From assembly GCA_005883255.1 (NCBI GenBank), contig VAXS01000194.1, forward strand, positions 1 to 9,084: a stretch of DNA of 9,084 nt, in the 5' to 3' direction. Below the pieces are notes generated by a model. That model did not search any database, was not told the origin of the DNA, and worked only from the letters and a program-made list of their open reading frames with translations. The stretch comes from Actinomycetota bacterium (GTDB lineage Bacteria > Actinomycetota > Thermoleophilia > Solirubrobacterales > Solirubrobacteraceae). Positions 1 through 6,507 of the stretch are shown piece after piece. Position 1 is the first letter of the stretch. Every line of letters begins with the position of its first letter. Both the position numbers and the translations under genes were made by a program.

Positions 1-323
1 AGGGTCTTGGCCAGCGCGTAGCCGGTGGCGGCCACGTCGGAGCCGGCCAGCGCCTCGTCGGTGAGGTGGACCGACCGGTCGGCGCCCAGCGACACCGCCT
101 TATGCAGCGCGCGCACCGCGCTCTCGGGGCCCATGGTCACGGCCACGACCTCCTCGACCTCGGCGTCACCGCCCTCCTTGACCTGCATCGCGGCCTCGAT
201 CGCGTGCGTGTCGAAGGGGTTGAGGTTCTTCTCGCCGCTGCGATCGAGACGGCCCGTCGACGGGTCGATCCGCTTCTCGACCGCGGCGTCGGGGACCTCC
301 TTCACCAGGACGCAAATCTTCAC
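1..323 (-). CDS. etfB: Electron transfer flavoprotein beta subunit, N-terminal part (cut by window edge)
   Basis: About 107 N-terminal residues of EtfB are visible; the rest lies beyond position 1. EtfB pairs with EtfA to form the soluble flavoprotein that takes electrons from acyl-CoA dehydrogenases and passes them to ETF:quinone oxidoreductase. The start reads MKICVLVKEVPDAAVEKRID, followed by NPFDTHAIEAA and a segment ending VAVTMGPESAVRALHKAVSLGADR, all typical of the EtfB nucleotide-binding fold. The start is GTG at 323-321, chosen because MKI.VLVK.VPD is the usual EtfB beginning and a strong AGGAGG (335-330) lies 6 nt before it. It follows icmB on the same strand with a 56-bp gap holding a palindromic operator candidate (367-384). 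An acyl-CoA dehydrogenase further along (6498-7631) is a plausible electron donor. Family assignment is secure; the specific partner is inferred. Confidence 0.95.
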   Translation of the reverse strand, partial: MKICVLVKEVPDAAVEKRIDPSTGRLDRSGEKNLNPFDTHAIEAAMQVKEGGDAEVEEVVAVTMGPESAVRALHKAVSLGADRSVHLTDEALAGSDVAATGYALAKT

Positions 324-329
324 GCCAAG

Positions 330-335
330 CCTCCT
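330..335 (-). promoter_or_regulatory. Shine-Dalgarno site of etfB
   Basis: On the minus strand this reads AGGAGG, 6 nt before the GTG at 323-321. It decides the GTG start of etfB and contrasts with icmB and icmA, which have no recognisable ribosome binding site. Confidence 0.75.
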
Positions 336-366
336 CTCGGCATACGAGCGTTCGGCATCCTACCCC

Positions 367-384
367 ATTGACTGACCAGTCAAT
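367..384. promoter_or_regulatory. Perfect palindrome ATTGACTG-AC-CAGTCAAT, probable TetR-family operator of etfB
   Basis: Two perfect 8-bp arms (367-374 and 377-384) flank a 2-bp centre, AC. The site overlaps the icmB stop codon (382-380) and lies 43 bp upstream of the etfB start. It is AT-richer than its surroundings, and a palindrome this long is unlikely by chance in such GC-rich DNA. Its size and TGAC.../...GTCA pattern resemble operators of TetR-family regulators of fatty-acid and acyl-CoA genes (family knowledge; the regulator is not in the window). On the minus strand the distal arm contains TTGACT (383-378), like a -35 box, with TAGGAT (362-357) 15 bp downstream as a possible -10. Repressor binding would then mask the etfB promoter. 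The 15-bp spacing is short, so the promoter part is tentative. Confidence 0.6.
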
Positions 385-817
385 CGCCTTGGACCGCGGG
401 GGCACGACGCTCCCCCACGGCCCGGCGGATGAAGTCGACGCTGTCCTGGGTGGACGCTCCGGGCGTGAAGACCTCGGCCACTCCCTGACGCTTGAGCTCC
501 TCGATGTCCTCGGCGGGGATCGTGCCCCCGACCGTGACCACCACGTCGTCGATCCCCTCCCCCGCCAGCAGCTCCATGATGCGGGGTATGAGGGTCATGT
601 GCGCGCCGGAGAGGATCGAGATCCCCACCGCGTCGGCGTCCTCCTGGACCACGGTGGCGACGATCTGCTCGGGCGTCTGGTGCAGGCCCGTGTAGATCAC
701 CTCCATCCCGGCGTCGCGGAGCGCGCGCGCGATGATCTTGGCGCCGCGGTCGTGTCCGTCCAGGCCGGGCTTGGCCACGACGACGCGGATCTTGCGCTGG
801 CTGGCCGAAGCCTCCAT
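380..817 (-). CDS. icmB: Small cobalamin-binding subunit of acyl-CoA mutase (IcmB-like)
   Basis: A 145-residue stand-alone B12-binding domain. It carries the DxHxxG motif as LDGHDRG (D20, H22, G25), where His22 would be the lower axial ligand of adenosylcobalamin, then SIL (67-69) and VGGTIP (96-101), the other two nucleotide-loop contacts of this fold. Length and motifs fit the small subunit of two-component mutases: IcmB of Streptomyces isobutyryl-CoA mutase is about 136 residues. Archaeal-type methylmalonyl-CoA mutase small subunits look the same, so the substrate cannot be read from this gene alone. It is named from the large subunit at 2491-4107, which has an isobutyryl-CoA-mutase active site. 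The start is ATG at 817-815, because the conserved [16 protein letters not shown] follows within a few residues. There is no ribosome binding site; a TACGAT hexamer 8 nt before the ATG suggests a leaderless transcript. It is separated from icmA by an opposite-strand gene. Confidence 0.85.
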   Translation of the reverse strand: MEASASQRKIRVVVAKPGLDGHDRGAKIIARALRDAGMEVIYTGLHQTPEQIVATVVQEDADAVGISILSGAHMTLIPRIMELLAGEGIDDVVVTVGGTIPAEDIEELKRQGVAEVFTPGASTQDSVDFIRRAVGERRAPAVQGD

Positions 818-825
818 CGCGGCGG

Positions 826-831
826 ATCGTA
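826..831 (-). promoter_or_regulatory. Possible -10 box (TACGAT) of icmB, leaderless arrangement
   Basis: The minus strand reads TACGAT, with 8 nt to the ATG at 817. Transcription would begin at or next to the start codon, which fits the missing Shine-Dalgarno sequence. The -35 region is poor (TTCCCG at 854-849). The 57-bp gap 818-874 is the divergent promoter space shared with the plus-strand glycosidase gene. It also holds a tandem GGAACCG (844-850, 851-857). Confidence 0.3.
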
Positions 832-874
832 GTGGTTGGCGCCGGAACCGGGAACCGGCTGCGTTGGTGAAATC

Positions 875-2494
875 ATGGGGCTGGCCTGCTCCCTCATCGC
901 GCTGGTGCTGGCCGGGAGCCCCGCGTGAGCGCGTCACCTGGAGACCACCATCCAGGACGACGCGCTGCTGCTCCATTCGCCGCCCGCGCTGGTCCAGCAG
1001 GTGGCGCGGCGCATGGCCTACCTGGGGGCGGATCGGGCGCGGATCACCGCCGGCTGGTCGGCGCTGGCGCCCAAGCCGCGTGGCTCGACCCGGCCGGGAC
1101 CGCCTTTCGACCCCGCCGACTCGTCCACCTATCCCTCCGAGTCCTGGGTCCGGCTGGACCGGGCGGTCAAGGCGGCCGACGACGCCGGGCTGGCGGTGCA
1201 GCTGGACGTCGCGTTCTGGGCGCCGCGCTGGGCGGTGCAGCGGCCCTCGGCGCCCAATCCCGATCGGCCCCGCTGGGCGCCCGACCCGGCGCAGTTCGGG
1301 CGCTTCGCCGGGGCCGTGGCCCGGCGCTACGACGGCACGTTCCCCGACCCCGAGCAGCCCGGCCGCAAGCTGCCGGCCGTGCGCATGTACACCACCTGGA
1401 ACGAGCCGAACAACCCGTCCTTCCTGCAGCCGCAGTGGCTTCGCCGGGGCGGGCGCTGGCAGGCGGAGTCGCCGCACGTCTACCGGGCGCTGCACGAGGC
1501 GGCCTACGCCGCGATCAAGCGCGTCTCGGCCTCGGACCTGGTGCTGATCGGGGGGACGGCGTCCACGGGGTCGCGGACGCCGGGGAAGGGGGCCGTGCCT
1601 CCGCTGCGGTTCGTCCGCGAGGTGGCCTGCGTGGACGCCAGGCTGCGGCCGCTTCGCATCCCGGAATGCGACGGCTACCGGCCGCTGCGCGCCGACGGCT
1701 ACGCCCACCACCCCTACGGGATGTTCGCCGCGCCCGACGCCCGCGGCGCGAACCCCGACGACGCGCGGCTGGCCGACTCCGGTCGCCTGGAGACGCTGCT
1801 GGCCCAGCTGGCAGCCACCGGGCGCCTGGCCCAGCCGCTGCCGCTGTACGACACCGAGTACGGCTACGAGAGCGATCCCCCCGATCCCTTCGCCCCGTTC
1901 TCGCCCACCCAGCAGGCCCAGTTCCTGTCGGAGGCCACGTACCTGGCCTGGAGCGATCCCGGCACGCGCATGTTCGGGCAGTTCCTGCTCCAGGACCAGC
2001 CGCCGGGCGTGGGCGAGGCGGCCCGCCCCGCCGCGCGGACGCGCCGGCGCCCGGTGGATCCCGTGGCCGTCGCGCGGCAGCGATGGAAGAGCCTGCAGAC
2101 CGGCCTCTTCTACCCGGACGGCGCGCCCAAGCCGGCGGCGCAGGCCTTCCGGCTGCCGTTCTGGGCCCAGTCCGACGTGGTCGCCGGGCAGGCGGTGGTG
2201 CGGCTGTTCGGCGGTGTGCGACCCGGCCCGGGCCGGCAGCTGGTGCGCGTCGAGCGCCGCGACGCCGCGGGCGGGGACTGGGTCCCGCTCCAGGTGACCG
2301 GCGACAGCTGCGCCGGCAGCACCGACTTCCTCACCGACGACCAGGGCTGGTTCCTGCGGGCGGCGCCCTATACGGGCCCGGCCTCCTACCGGCTGAGCCA
2401 CCAGCTCCCGGACGGCTCGTGGGAGAGCGGCGTGGAGGTCCCGGTGTCGGCGCCGGCGGGCATGCCGTCCGGCGGGCCCCAGCTGCCGTCTTAG
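875..2494 (+). CDS. Secreted glycoside-hydrolase-like protein, reading frame interrupted by an in-frame TGA
   Basis: A TIM-barrel glycosidase of the GH5/GH39-like (clan A) kind; its substrate cannot be told. ATG at 875 has GGTGA (866-870) before it and opens a signal-like segment, [20 protein letters not shown] follows at 926-928. The same frame then runs open to TAG at 2492-2494 and immediately gives [17 protein letters not shown], which looks like the conserved mature N-terminus of this actinobacterial family. The gene as ancestrally read would be about 539 codons. Counting from 875, the likely acid/base is Glu177 in TTWNEPNNP and the likely nucleophile Glu328 in [15 protein letters not shown] and AHHPYGMF are further family-like motifs. 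The last roughly 110 residues look like a small beta-sandwich. Without readthrough, translation could only restart at GTG 989 or ATG 1001, losing the export signal and the first barrel segment. It lies between icmB and icmA on the opposite strand. Family moderately sure; intact function doubtful. Confidence 0.75.
926..928 (+). other. In-frame TGA after the signal-peptide-like start of the glycosidase gene
   Basis: This TGA is codon 18 of the frame starting at 875. Coding on both sides is in one frame: a hydrophobic export signal before it, and family-like sequence after it with no start codon until 989. A single substitution (TGA from CGA or GGA) would restore the gene with a sensible signal-peptidase region, SPA-R/G-AR. 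A nonsense mutation and a base-calling error cannot be told apart from this sequence. Confidence 0.7.
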
Positions 2495-4107
2495 AAGACC
2501 GGCGCTTCGGCGTAGGTGCCGAAGGCGTCCTGGTGCGAGCCCACGATCTCGCCTTCCGTGGCGTGCGCCCGGGCGCAGTCGAGCAGGGCGGGCATCAGGT
2601 TCGCGGCAGGGCGGGCGGCCTGCTCGCGCAGCGCGGCCAGCGCCGCCTCCACCCCCGCCGCGTCCCGCGCCGCCCGCACCGAGGCCAGCCGGTCCATCTG
2701 CTTGCGCTCGAGCGCCGGGTCGATGCGCAGGATCTCCAGCGGCTCGTCGTCCGGGTTCTGGTAGGCGTTGACGCCCACCACCAGCCGCTGCCCGGAGTCC
2801 ACCTCCTGCTGGAAGCGGAACGCGGCGTCGGCGATCTCGCGCTGCGGGAAGTTGCGCTTGACCGCCTCCACCATCCCCCCCAGCTCGTCGATCTTGGCGA
2901 AGTACTCGTACGCCGCCCGCTCCATCTCGTCGGTGAGCGCCTCCACGAAGTAGGCGCCGCCCAGCGGGTCGACGGTGTTGGGCACGCCCGACTCGTGGGC
3001 GATGATCTGCTGGGTGCGCAGCGCCACCCGCACCGCCTCCTCGGTGGGCAGCGCCAGCGCCTCGTCGTAGCTGTTGGTGTGCAGCGACTGCGTGCCGCCC
3101 AGCACTCCCGCCAGCGCCTCGATCGTGGTCCGGATGATGTTGTTGAGCGGCTGCTGGGCGGTCAGCGACACGCCCGCCGTCTGGGTGTGGAAGCGCATGA
3201 GCAGCGAGCGCTCGTCGCGGGCGCCGAAGCGCTCGCGCAACTCGCGGGCCCAGATGCGCCGGGCGGCCCGGTACTTGGCCACCTCCTCGAACAGGTCGAT
3301 GTGGGCGTTGAAGAAGAAGCTCAGCCGGGGCGCGAAGTCGTCCACGTCCAGGCCGCGGGCCACCGCCTGCTCGACGTAGGTGAGCCCGTCCTTGAGCGTG
3401 AACGCCAGCTCCTGGACCGCGGTCGCCCCCGCCTCGCGGATGTGGTAGCCGGAGATCGAGACCGGGTGCCAGCGCGGCATGTGCTCCGAGCACCACTCGA
3501 TCAGGTCGCCCACCAGCCGCATCGCCGGGTCGACCGGGAAGCACCACTCCTTCTGGGCGATGTACTCCTTGAGGATGTCGGTCTGGATCGTGCCCGCCAG
3601 CCGCTCGGGCGGGATCCCGCGGCGCTCCGCGGCCACGACGTAGAAGGCGAGCATGATGGCCGCCGGGGCGTTGATGGTCATCGAGACCGAGACCTCGTCC
3701 AGCGGGATGCCGGCGAACAGCGTCTCCATGTCGTCCAGCGTGTCCACCGCCACGCCCTCGCGCCCCACCTCCCCCTCCGAGCGCGGATGGTCGGAGTCGT
3801 GGCCCATCAGCGACGGCATGTCGAAGGCGGTGGACAGGCCGGTCTGGCCGTGGTCGAGCAGGTAGCGGAAGCGGGCGTTGCTCTCCTCGGCCGTGCCGTA
3901 GCCCGCGAACTGCCGCATCGTCCACAGGCGACCGCGGTACATCGAGGCGTACACCCCGCGCGTGAACGGATATTCGCCGGGGAGGCCGATGGCGTCCGCC
4001 GGGCTCTCCGGGAGGTCCTCCTCCGTGTACAGCGGCTTGATCGGCTGCCCGCTGACGGTGGTGAACAACGCGTCGCGCTGCGGCAGCTCCCGCGGCTCGG
4101 TGGCCAT
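2491..4107 (-). CDS. icmA: Large subunit of B12-dependent acyl-CoA mutase, isobutyryl-CoA mutase type (IcmA-like)
   Basis: A 538-residue TIM-barrel half of a two-component adenosylcobalamin-dependent mutase with no B12 domain of its own; the partner is probably the 145-residue protein at 380-817. Family landmarks are FPFTRG-type [13 protein letters not shown] (45-57), the active-site loop WTMRQFAG (62-69), [10 protein letters not shown] (93-102), [14 protein letters not shown] (172-185), SISGYH (217-222) and [10 protein letters not shown]. Aligned to Propionibacterium MutB at a constant offset of 22, Tyr75, His244 and Gln197 are kept as Tyr53, His222 and Gln175. MutB Tyr89 is Phe67 here and the carboxylate-binding Arg207 is Gln185. 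Phe/Gln is the published pair of isobutyryl-CoA mutase (Phe80/Gln198 in Streptomyces IcmA); hydroxyisobutyryl-CoA mutase has Ile/Gln. The likely reaction is therefore isobutyryl-CoA to n-butyryl-CoA. ATG 4107 has no Shine-Dalgarno, but TAGAAT lies 6 nt before it. The stop overlaps that of the convergent glycosidase. Automatic pipelines would call this methylmalonyl-CoA mutase. Confidence 0.9.
   Translation of the reverse strand: MATEPRELPQRDALFTTVSGQPIKPLYTEEDLPESPADAIGLPGEYPFTRGVYASMYRGRLWTMRQFAGYGTAEESNARFRYLLDHGQTGLSTAFDMPSLMGHDSDHPRSEGEVGREGVAVDTLDDMETLFAGIPLDEVSVSMTINAPAAIMLAFYVVAAERRGIPPERLAGTIQTDILKEYIAQKEWCFPVDPAMRLVGDLIEWCSEHMPRWHPVSISGYHIREAGATAVQELAFTLKDGLTYVEQAVARGLDVDDFAPRLSFFFNAHIDLFEEVAKYRAARRIWARELRERFGARDERSLLMRFHTQTAGVSLTAQQPLNNIIRTTIEALAGVLGGTQSLHTNSYDEALALPTEEAVRVALRTQQIIAHESGVPNTVDPLGGAYFVEALTDEMERAAYEYFAKIDELGGMVEAVKRNFPQREIADAAFRFQQEVDSGQRLVVGVNAYQNPDDEPLEILRIDPALERKQMDRLASVRAARDAAGVEAALAALREQAARPAANLMPALLDCARAHATEGEIVGSHQDAFGTYAEAPVF
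2505..2524. terminator. Hairpin CTTCGGC-GTAGGT-GCCGAAG just past the glycosidase stop, inside the 3' end of icmA
   Basis: A perfect 7-bp stem with a 6-nt loop begins 10 nt after the glycosidase stop codon (2492-2494). It lies within the last codons of icmA on the other strand. There is no T-run, as is common for hairpins in high-GC actinobacteria. It could stop glycosidase transcription before it runs antisense through icmA. Being within coding sequence, it could also be chance. Confidence 0.35.
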
Positions 4108-4113
4108 GGGACG

Positions 4114-4119
4114 ATTCTA
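4114..4119 (-). promoter_or_regulatory. Possible -10 box (TAGAAT) for a leaderless icmA transcript
   Basis: The minus strand reads TAGAAT, five of six matches to TATAAT, with 6 nt (CGTCCC) before the icmA ATG at 4107. It sits in the 14-bp gap after the amine oxidase stop (4124-4122). No convincing -35 is seen. It would allow icmA to be transcribed separately from the amine oxidase gene and translated without a leader, matching the missing ribosome binding site. Confidence 0.35.
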
Positions 4120-4121
4120 GG

Positions 4122-5633
4122 TCAGAGGGCTCCCAGCACCTCGTGGGCGGCGCGCTGGCCGGAGCGCACCGCGCCGTCCATGTAGCCGTTCCAGTAGGTG
4201 GAGGTCTCGGTGCCCGCCCAGTGGATCCGTCCCACCGGCGCCCGCAGCGCCGGGCCGTACTGGCTGAGCACCCCGGGTGGGTGGATGCCCACCGGGCAGC
4301 CGCGGGTCCACTCCTCGCGGGACCACGCGAACTCCACGTAGTCGATGGGGTGCAGCGCCTGCTCGCCGAACAGGTCGGCGAAGGCCTGGAGGACCGCCTG
4401 CTTGCGGTCGGCGGCCGAGCGCTGGCCCCACTTGCGCGAGTCGTTGCCGCCGGCGAAGCCGAAGATGGCGCCCGGCGTTCCCTCCGGCGGCGAGTTGTCG
4501 AAGCACACGCTGAAGGGGGCGTTGTCGGTGACCGCGAACCCGGTCTTGTTGTCGTCGCGCCAGAACGGGCGCTCGTAGATCGCCTCCAGCTTCATCAGCG
4601 TGCCCTGGGGAAGCCGCTGGGTGAGCGCGTCGCGCAGCACCGGAAGCAGCGGGTCGTAGTAGATGCGCCCAGCCAGGGTGGGCGGGATGGCCACGATGAC
4701 GTGCTTGCCGCGCAGGGTGAGCCCGTCGCAGTACACCGTCACGCCGCGGCGGTTCTGGGAGATGCGACGGACGGGGCGCCGCAGGTGGATCCGCCGCCGG
4801 CCCAGCTGCGCCGCCATCCGCCACGGGATCACCTGGCTGCCGCCGACGATTCGCCACTGCTGGGCGCCCTGCTGGGTGCTGAAGTTGCGCTCGAACGTCC
4901 CCGGGTGGGACTCGTCGCCCGAGGCGGCGATGTAGAAGAGCGTGAACAGCAGCGAGAGCTCGCCGGGCTCGGTGCCGAAGATCGCCCGGGTGGCCAGCGC
5001 GGCCAGCTTCAGGAACCGCTCCCGCCCGCTGGGCGTGGTGTTGTCGCGCAGCCAGCTGTCCAGCGACTGGCGGTCCCACTCGGTGGCGTGGGCCGCGTTC
5101 CAGGGCGCGTCCACGCCCGCCTCGGCCGCCATCGAGTCGAGCGCGGGGATGATGTTGGCCAGGTCGGCGAGGATCAGCGGGTCCGGCGGAGCCGTACCGG
5201 TGGGGCCGGTGTCGCTCCAGGTCAGGCGGTTGCCGTCGGCCACGTAGACGTTGTCGCCGGTGTCGTAGGTGTCGTACTTGTCGACGTGCAGGTCGGTCAT
5301 CAGGCCCAGGATGTGGTCCTGCGTGGGCCCGACGTACTCGGCGCCGAACTCGATCGCCTTGCCGTTGCCGATCGAGTGGTTGAGCACGCGACCGCCCACC
5401 CGGTTGCGGGCCTCGACCACCAGGAAAGAGCGCCGGTTGGCCTGCAGCTCGCGAGCCGCGGAGAGCCCGGCCAGCCCGGCGCCGACCACGATCACGTCCG
5501 CGGTGGGGATGCGGCGGACGGGGCGGCGGCGGCGAAGCGCCTCCGCGCCGGGGACGCGCGCCAGCGCGCCCCCAGCCGCCCCGGCGGCGGCGCCCCCCAC
5601 GAAAGTACGGCGCGTCAGCCTGCGATCCCCCAC
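4122..5633 (-). CDS. Tat-exported flavin-dependent amine oxidase
   Basis: A 503-residue FAD amine oxidase of the monoamine/putrescine oxidase superfamily. These enzymes oxidise primary or secondary amines (or amino acids) to imine/aldehyde, with release of H2O2. The N-terminus has a twin-arginine signal, [12 protein letters not shown] (7-18), followed by a weakly hydrophobic Ala/Gly stretch, implying folded export. The FAD site is visible as [14 protein letters not shown] (GxGxxG at 51-56), Glu74 for ribose binding and GGR (80-82). Lys348 in [10 protein letters not shown] matches the active-site lysine of MAO-type enzymes. The C-terminal FAD motif [21 protein letters not shown] (roughly 465-490) has no cysteine for covalent flavin. 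The start is GTG 5633-5631, set by AGGAGG (5647-5642) 8 nt upstream and by the Tat motif; the open frame continues further upstream but that part is not protein-like. The amine substrate is unknown. It ends 14 bp before icmA and may be co-transcribed with it. Confidence 0.9.
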   Translation of the reverse strand: MGDRRLTRRTFVGGAAAGAAGGALARVPGAEALRRRRPVRRIPTADVIVVGAGLAGLSAARELQANRRSFLVVEARNRVGGRVLNHSIGNGKAIEFGAEYVGPTQDHILGLMTDLHVDKYDTYDTGDNVYVADGNRLTWSDTGPTGTAPPDPLILADLANIIPALDSMAAEAGVDAPWNAAHATEWDRQSLDSWLRDNTTPSGRERFLKLAALATRAIFGTEPGELSLLFTLFYIAASGDESHPGTFERNFSTQQGAQQWRIVGGSQVIPWRMAAQLGRRRIHLRRPVRRISQNRRGVTVYCDGLTLRGKHVIVAIPPTLAGRIYYDPLLPVLRDALTQRLPQGTLMKLEAIYERPFWRDDNKTGFAVTDNAPFSVCFDNSPPEGTPGAIFGFAGGNDSRKWGQRSAADRKQAVLQAFADLFGEQALHPIDYVEFAWSREEWTRGCPVGIHPPGVLSQYGPALRAPVGRIHWAGTETSTYWNGYMDGAVRSGQRAAHEVLGAL

Positions 5634-5760
5634 GTGAGCCCCCTCCTGCCCGAGTTGCCGTTGCCGCGGCCGGCGATTCTGCCATCCGGGCGCGGCCCGG
5701 GCGCCGGTCGGCGTCACGCTCCGGTGCTCCACGCGGTTCTTGCCCCGAGGGGACCGAGTC
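5634..5760. promoter_or_regulatory. Divergent intergenic region between amine oxidase and DsbA-like genes
   Basis: This 127-bp spacer must hold the promoters of two divergent genes. Both Shine-Dalgarno sites are clear: AGGAGG for the minus-strand gene (5647-5642) and GAGGGG for the plus-strand gene (5747-5752). I see no convincing -35/-10 pair or operator palindrome; the rest is GC-rich with a short GTTGCC doublet. Confidence 0.5.
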
Positions 5761-6501
5761 GTGTCATACACCGTCATTCCCGCGCGCGCGGCCGGCCGAC
5801 GGCTGGCTTTGGTCGCGTCGCTCGCGGCGCTGCTCGCCGGCGCGGCCGGCTGCGGGGCGCGTGGGCCCGGGGCCGTGCGGCGGGCGCCCGGGGTGCCGGT
5901 CCGCGAGGCGGCCGCGGTCGAGGCGCGCTTCGCGGGCATCCCCGAGGGCGGGATCGCCCTGGGTCGGCCCAGCGCGCCGCTCACGCTGGTCGAGTTCGGC
6001 GACCTGCAGTGTCCCTTCTGCCGGCACTTCGCCCTGCGCACCCTGCCCACGCTGCTGGCCCGCTACGTGCGCCCCGGGCGGCTGCGGCTGGAGTTCCGCA
6101 ACGTCCCGCTGCTGGGGCCGGACTCGGCGCGGGCGGCGCGGGTGGCGATGGCGGCCGCCGGCCAGGATCGGCTGTGGGAGTTCGTCGACCTGTTCTACGT
6201 CAACCAGCGCCGGGAGAACACGGGCTACGTGACCGACGACTTCCTGCGCGCGATCGCCGCCGGCGTCCGAGGGCTCGACCCCGCGGCGGCGCTGCAGGCG
6301 CGGGGGGCCACCGCCATCGGCGCCCAGCTCACCCAGAACCTGGCGCTGGCCCGTCAGATCGGGATCCCCGGGACGCCGACGTTCCTGCTCGGCCGGACCG
6401 GCGGGACGCTGCGCCGCCTGGTGCTCCCCTCGTTGGAACCGCCGCCGTTCCTGGCCATCGTCGACGCGATGCTGCGCGGCGGCCCGGCCCGGCGGGGCTA
6501 G
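5761..6501 (+). CDS. Thioredoxin-fold (DsbA-family) envelope lipoprotein
   Basis: A 246-residue extracytoplasmic thiol-disulfide oxidoreductase of the DsbA/thioredoxin_4 type, likely to form or shuffle disulfides in exported proteins. An N-terminal export signal ([19 protein letters not shown]) ends at Cys31, a possible lipidation site, although the lipobox AAGC lacks the usual Leu/Val/Ile at -3. After a short linker the fold begins with [17 protein letters not shown], giving the redox pair Cys84-Pro-Phe-Cys87. A helical insert follows (about 115-185), then [10 protein letters not shown] with the cis-proline Pro206 preceded by Thr205, as in DsbA-like proteins. The start is GTG 5761, with GAGGGG 8 nt upstream; a TTG at 5740 would add seven residues with no good binding site. 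It is a monocistronic plus-strand gene converging on acyl-CoA dehydrogenase, and its TAG overlaps that gene's stop. Oxidase versus isomerase role cannot be told. Confidence 0.88.
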   Translation: MSYTVIPARAAGRRLALVASLAALLAGAAGCGARGPGAVRRAPGVPVREAAAVEARFAGIPEGGIALGRPSAPLTLVEFGDLQCPFCRHFALRTLPTLLARYVRPGRLRLEFRNVPLLGPDSARAARVAMAAAGQDRLWEFVDLFYVNQRRENTGYVTDDFLRAIAAGVRGLDPAAALQARGATAIGAQLTQNLALARQIGIPGTPTFLLGRTGGTLRRLVLPSLEPPPFLAIVDAMLRGGPARRG

Positions 6502-6507
6502 CCCGCC
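6491..6507. terminator. GC hairpin GGCGGG-GCTAG-CCCGCC over both stop codons of a convergent pair
   Basis: A perfect 6-bp all-GC stem (6491-6496 with 6502-6507) and 5-nt loop. The loop region contains the stop codons of both the DsbA-like gene (6499-6501) and acyl-CoA dehydrogenase (6500-6498). It is nearly symmetric, so it could act on either strand. No T-run follows on either side; function as a two-way terminator is inferred. Confidence 0.35.

Noticed and set aside
844..857. Tandem GGAACCG repeat in the icmB/glycosidase spacer as a regulatory iteron
   Set aside because: Only two copies of a short GC-rich unit, with no further copies in the window; it may be chance.
926..928. TGA read as selenocysteine
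   Set aside because: It sits at a signal-peptidase region, not at a redox or catalytic position, and I saw no obvious downstream stem-loop of selenocysteine-insertion type.
380..3925. Minus-strand open frame of about 1,180 codons running from icmB through the glycosidase and icmA region
   Set aside because: Only its last 145 codons are a real protein. The rest is low-complexity Arg/Gly/Ala/Pro sequence antisense or out of frame to recognisable genes, as expected where stop codons are rare in GC-rich DNA.
2491..4107. Annotation as methylmalonyl-CoA mutase proper, or ethylmalonyl-CoA mutase
   Set aside because: Phe67 and Gln185 replace the Tyr/Arg pair needed for the methylmalonyl carboxylate, and the active-site loop does not look like the MeaA-type ethylmalonyl-CoA mutase loop.
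925..4185. Plus-strand open frame of about 1,086 codons beginning with GTG at the TGA interruption
   Set aside because: It is a shifted frame of the glycosidase followed by antisense of icmA, with no domain-like sequence. The true frame is proved by the catalytic motifs WNEP and DTEYGYE in the other frame.
5634..6050. N-terminal extension of the amine oxidase to an ATG at 6050
   Set aside because: The extension lacks protein-like composition and is antisense to the DsbA-like gene; the GTG at 5633 has a strong ribosome site and starts a Tat signal.
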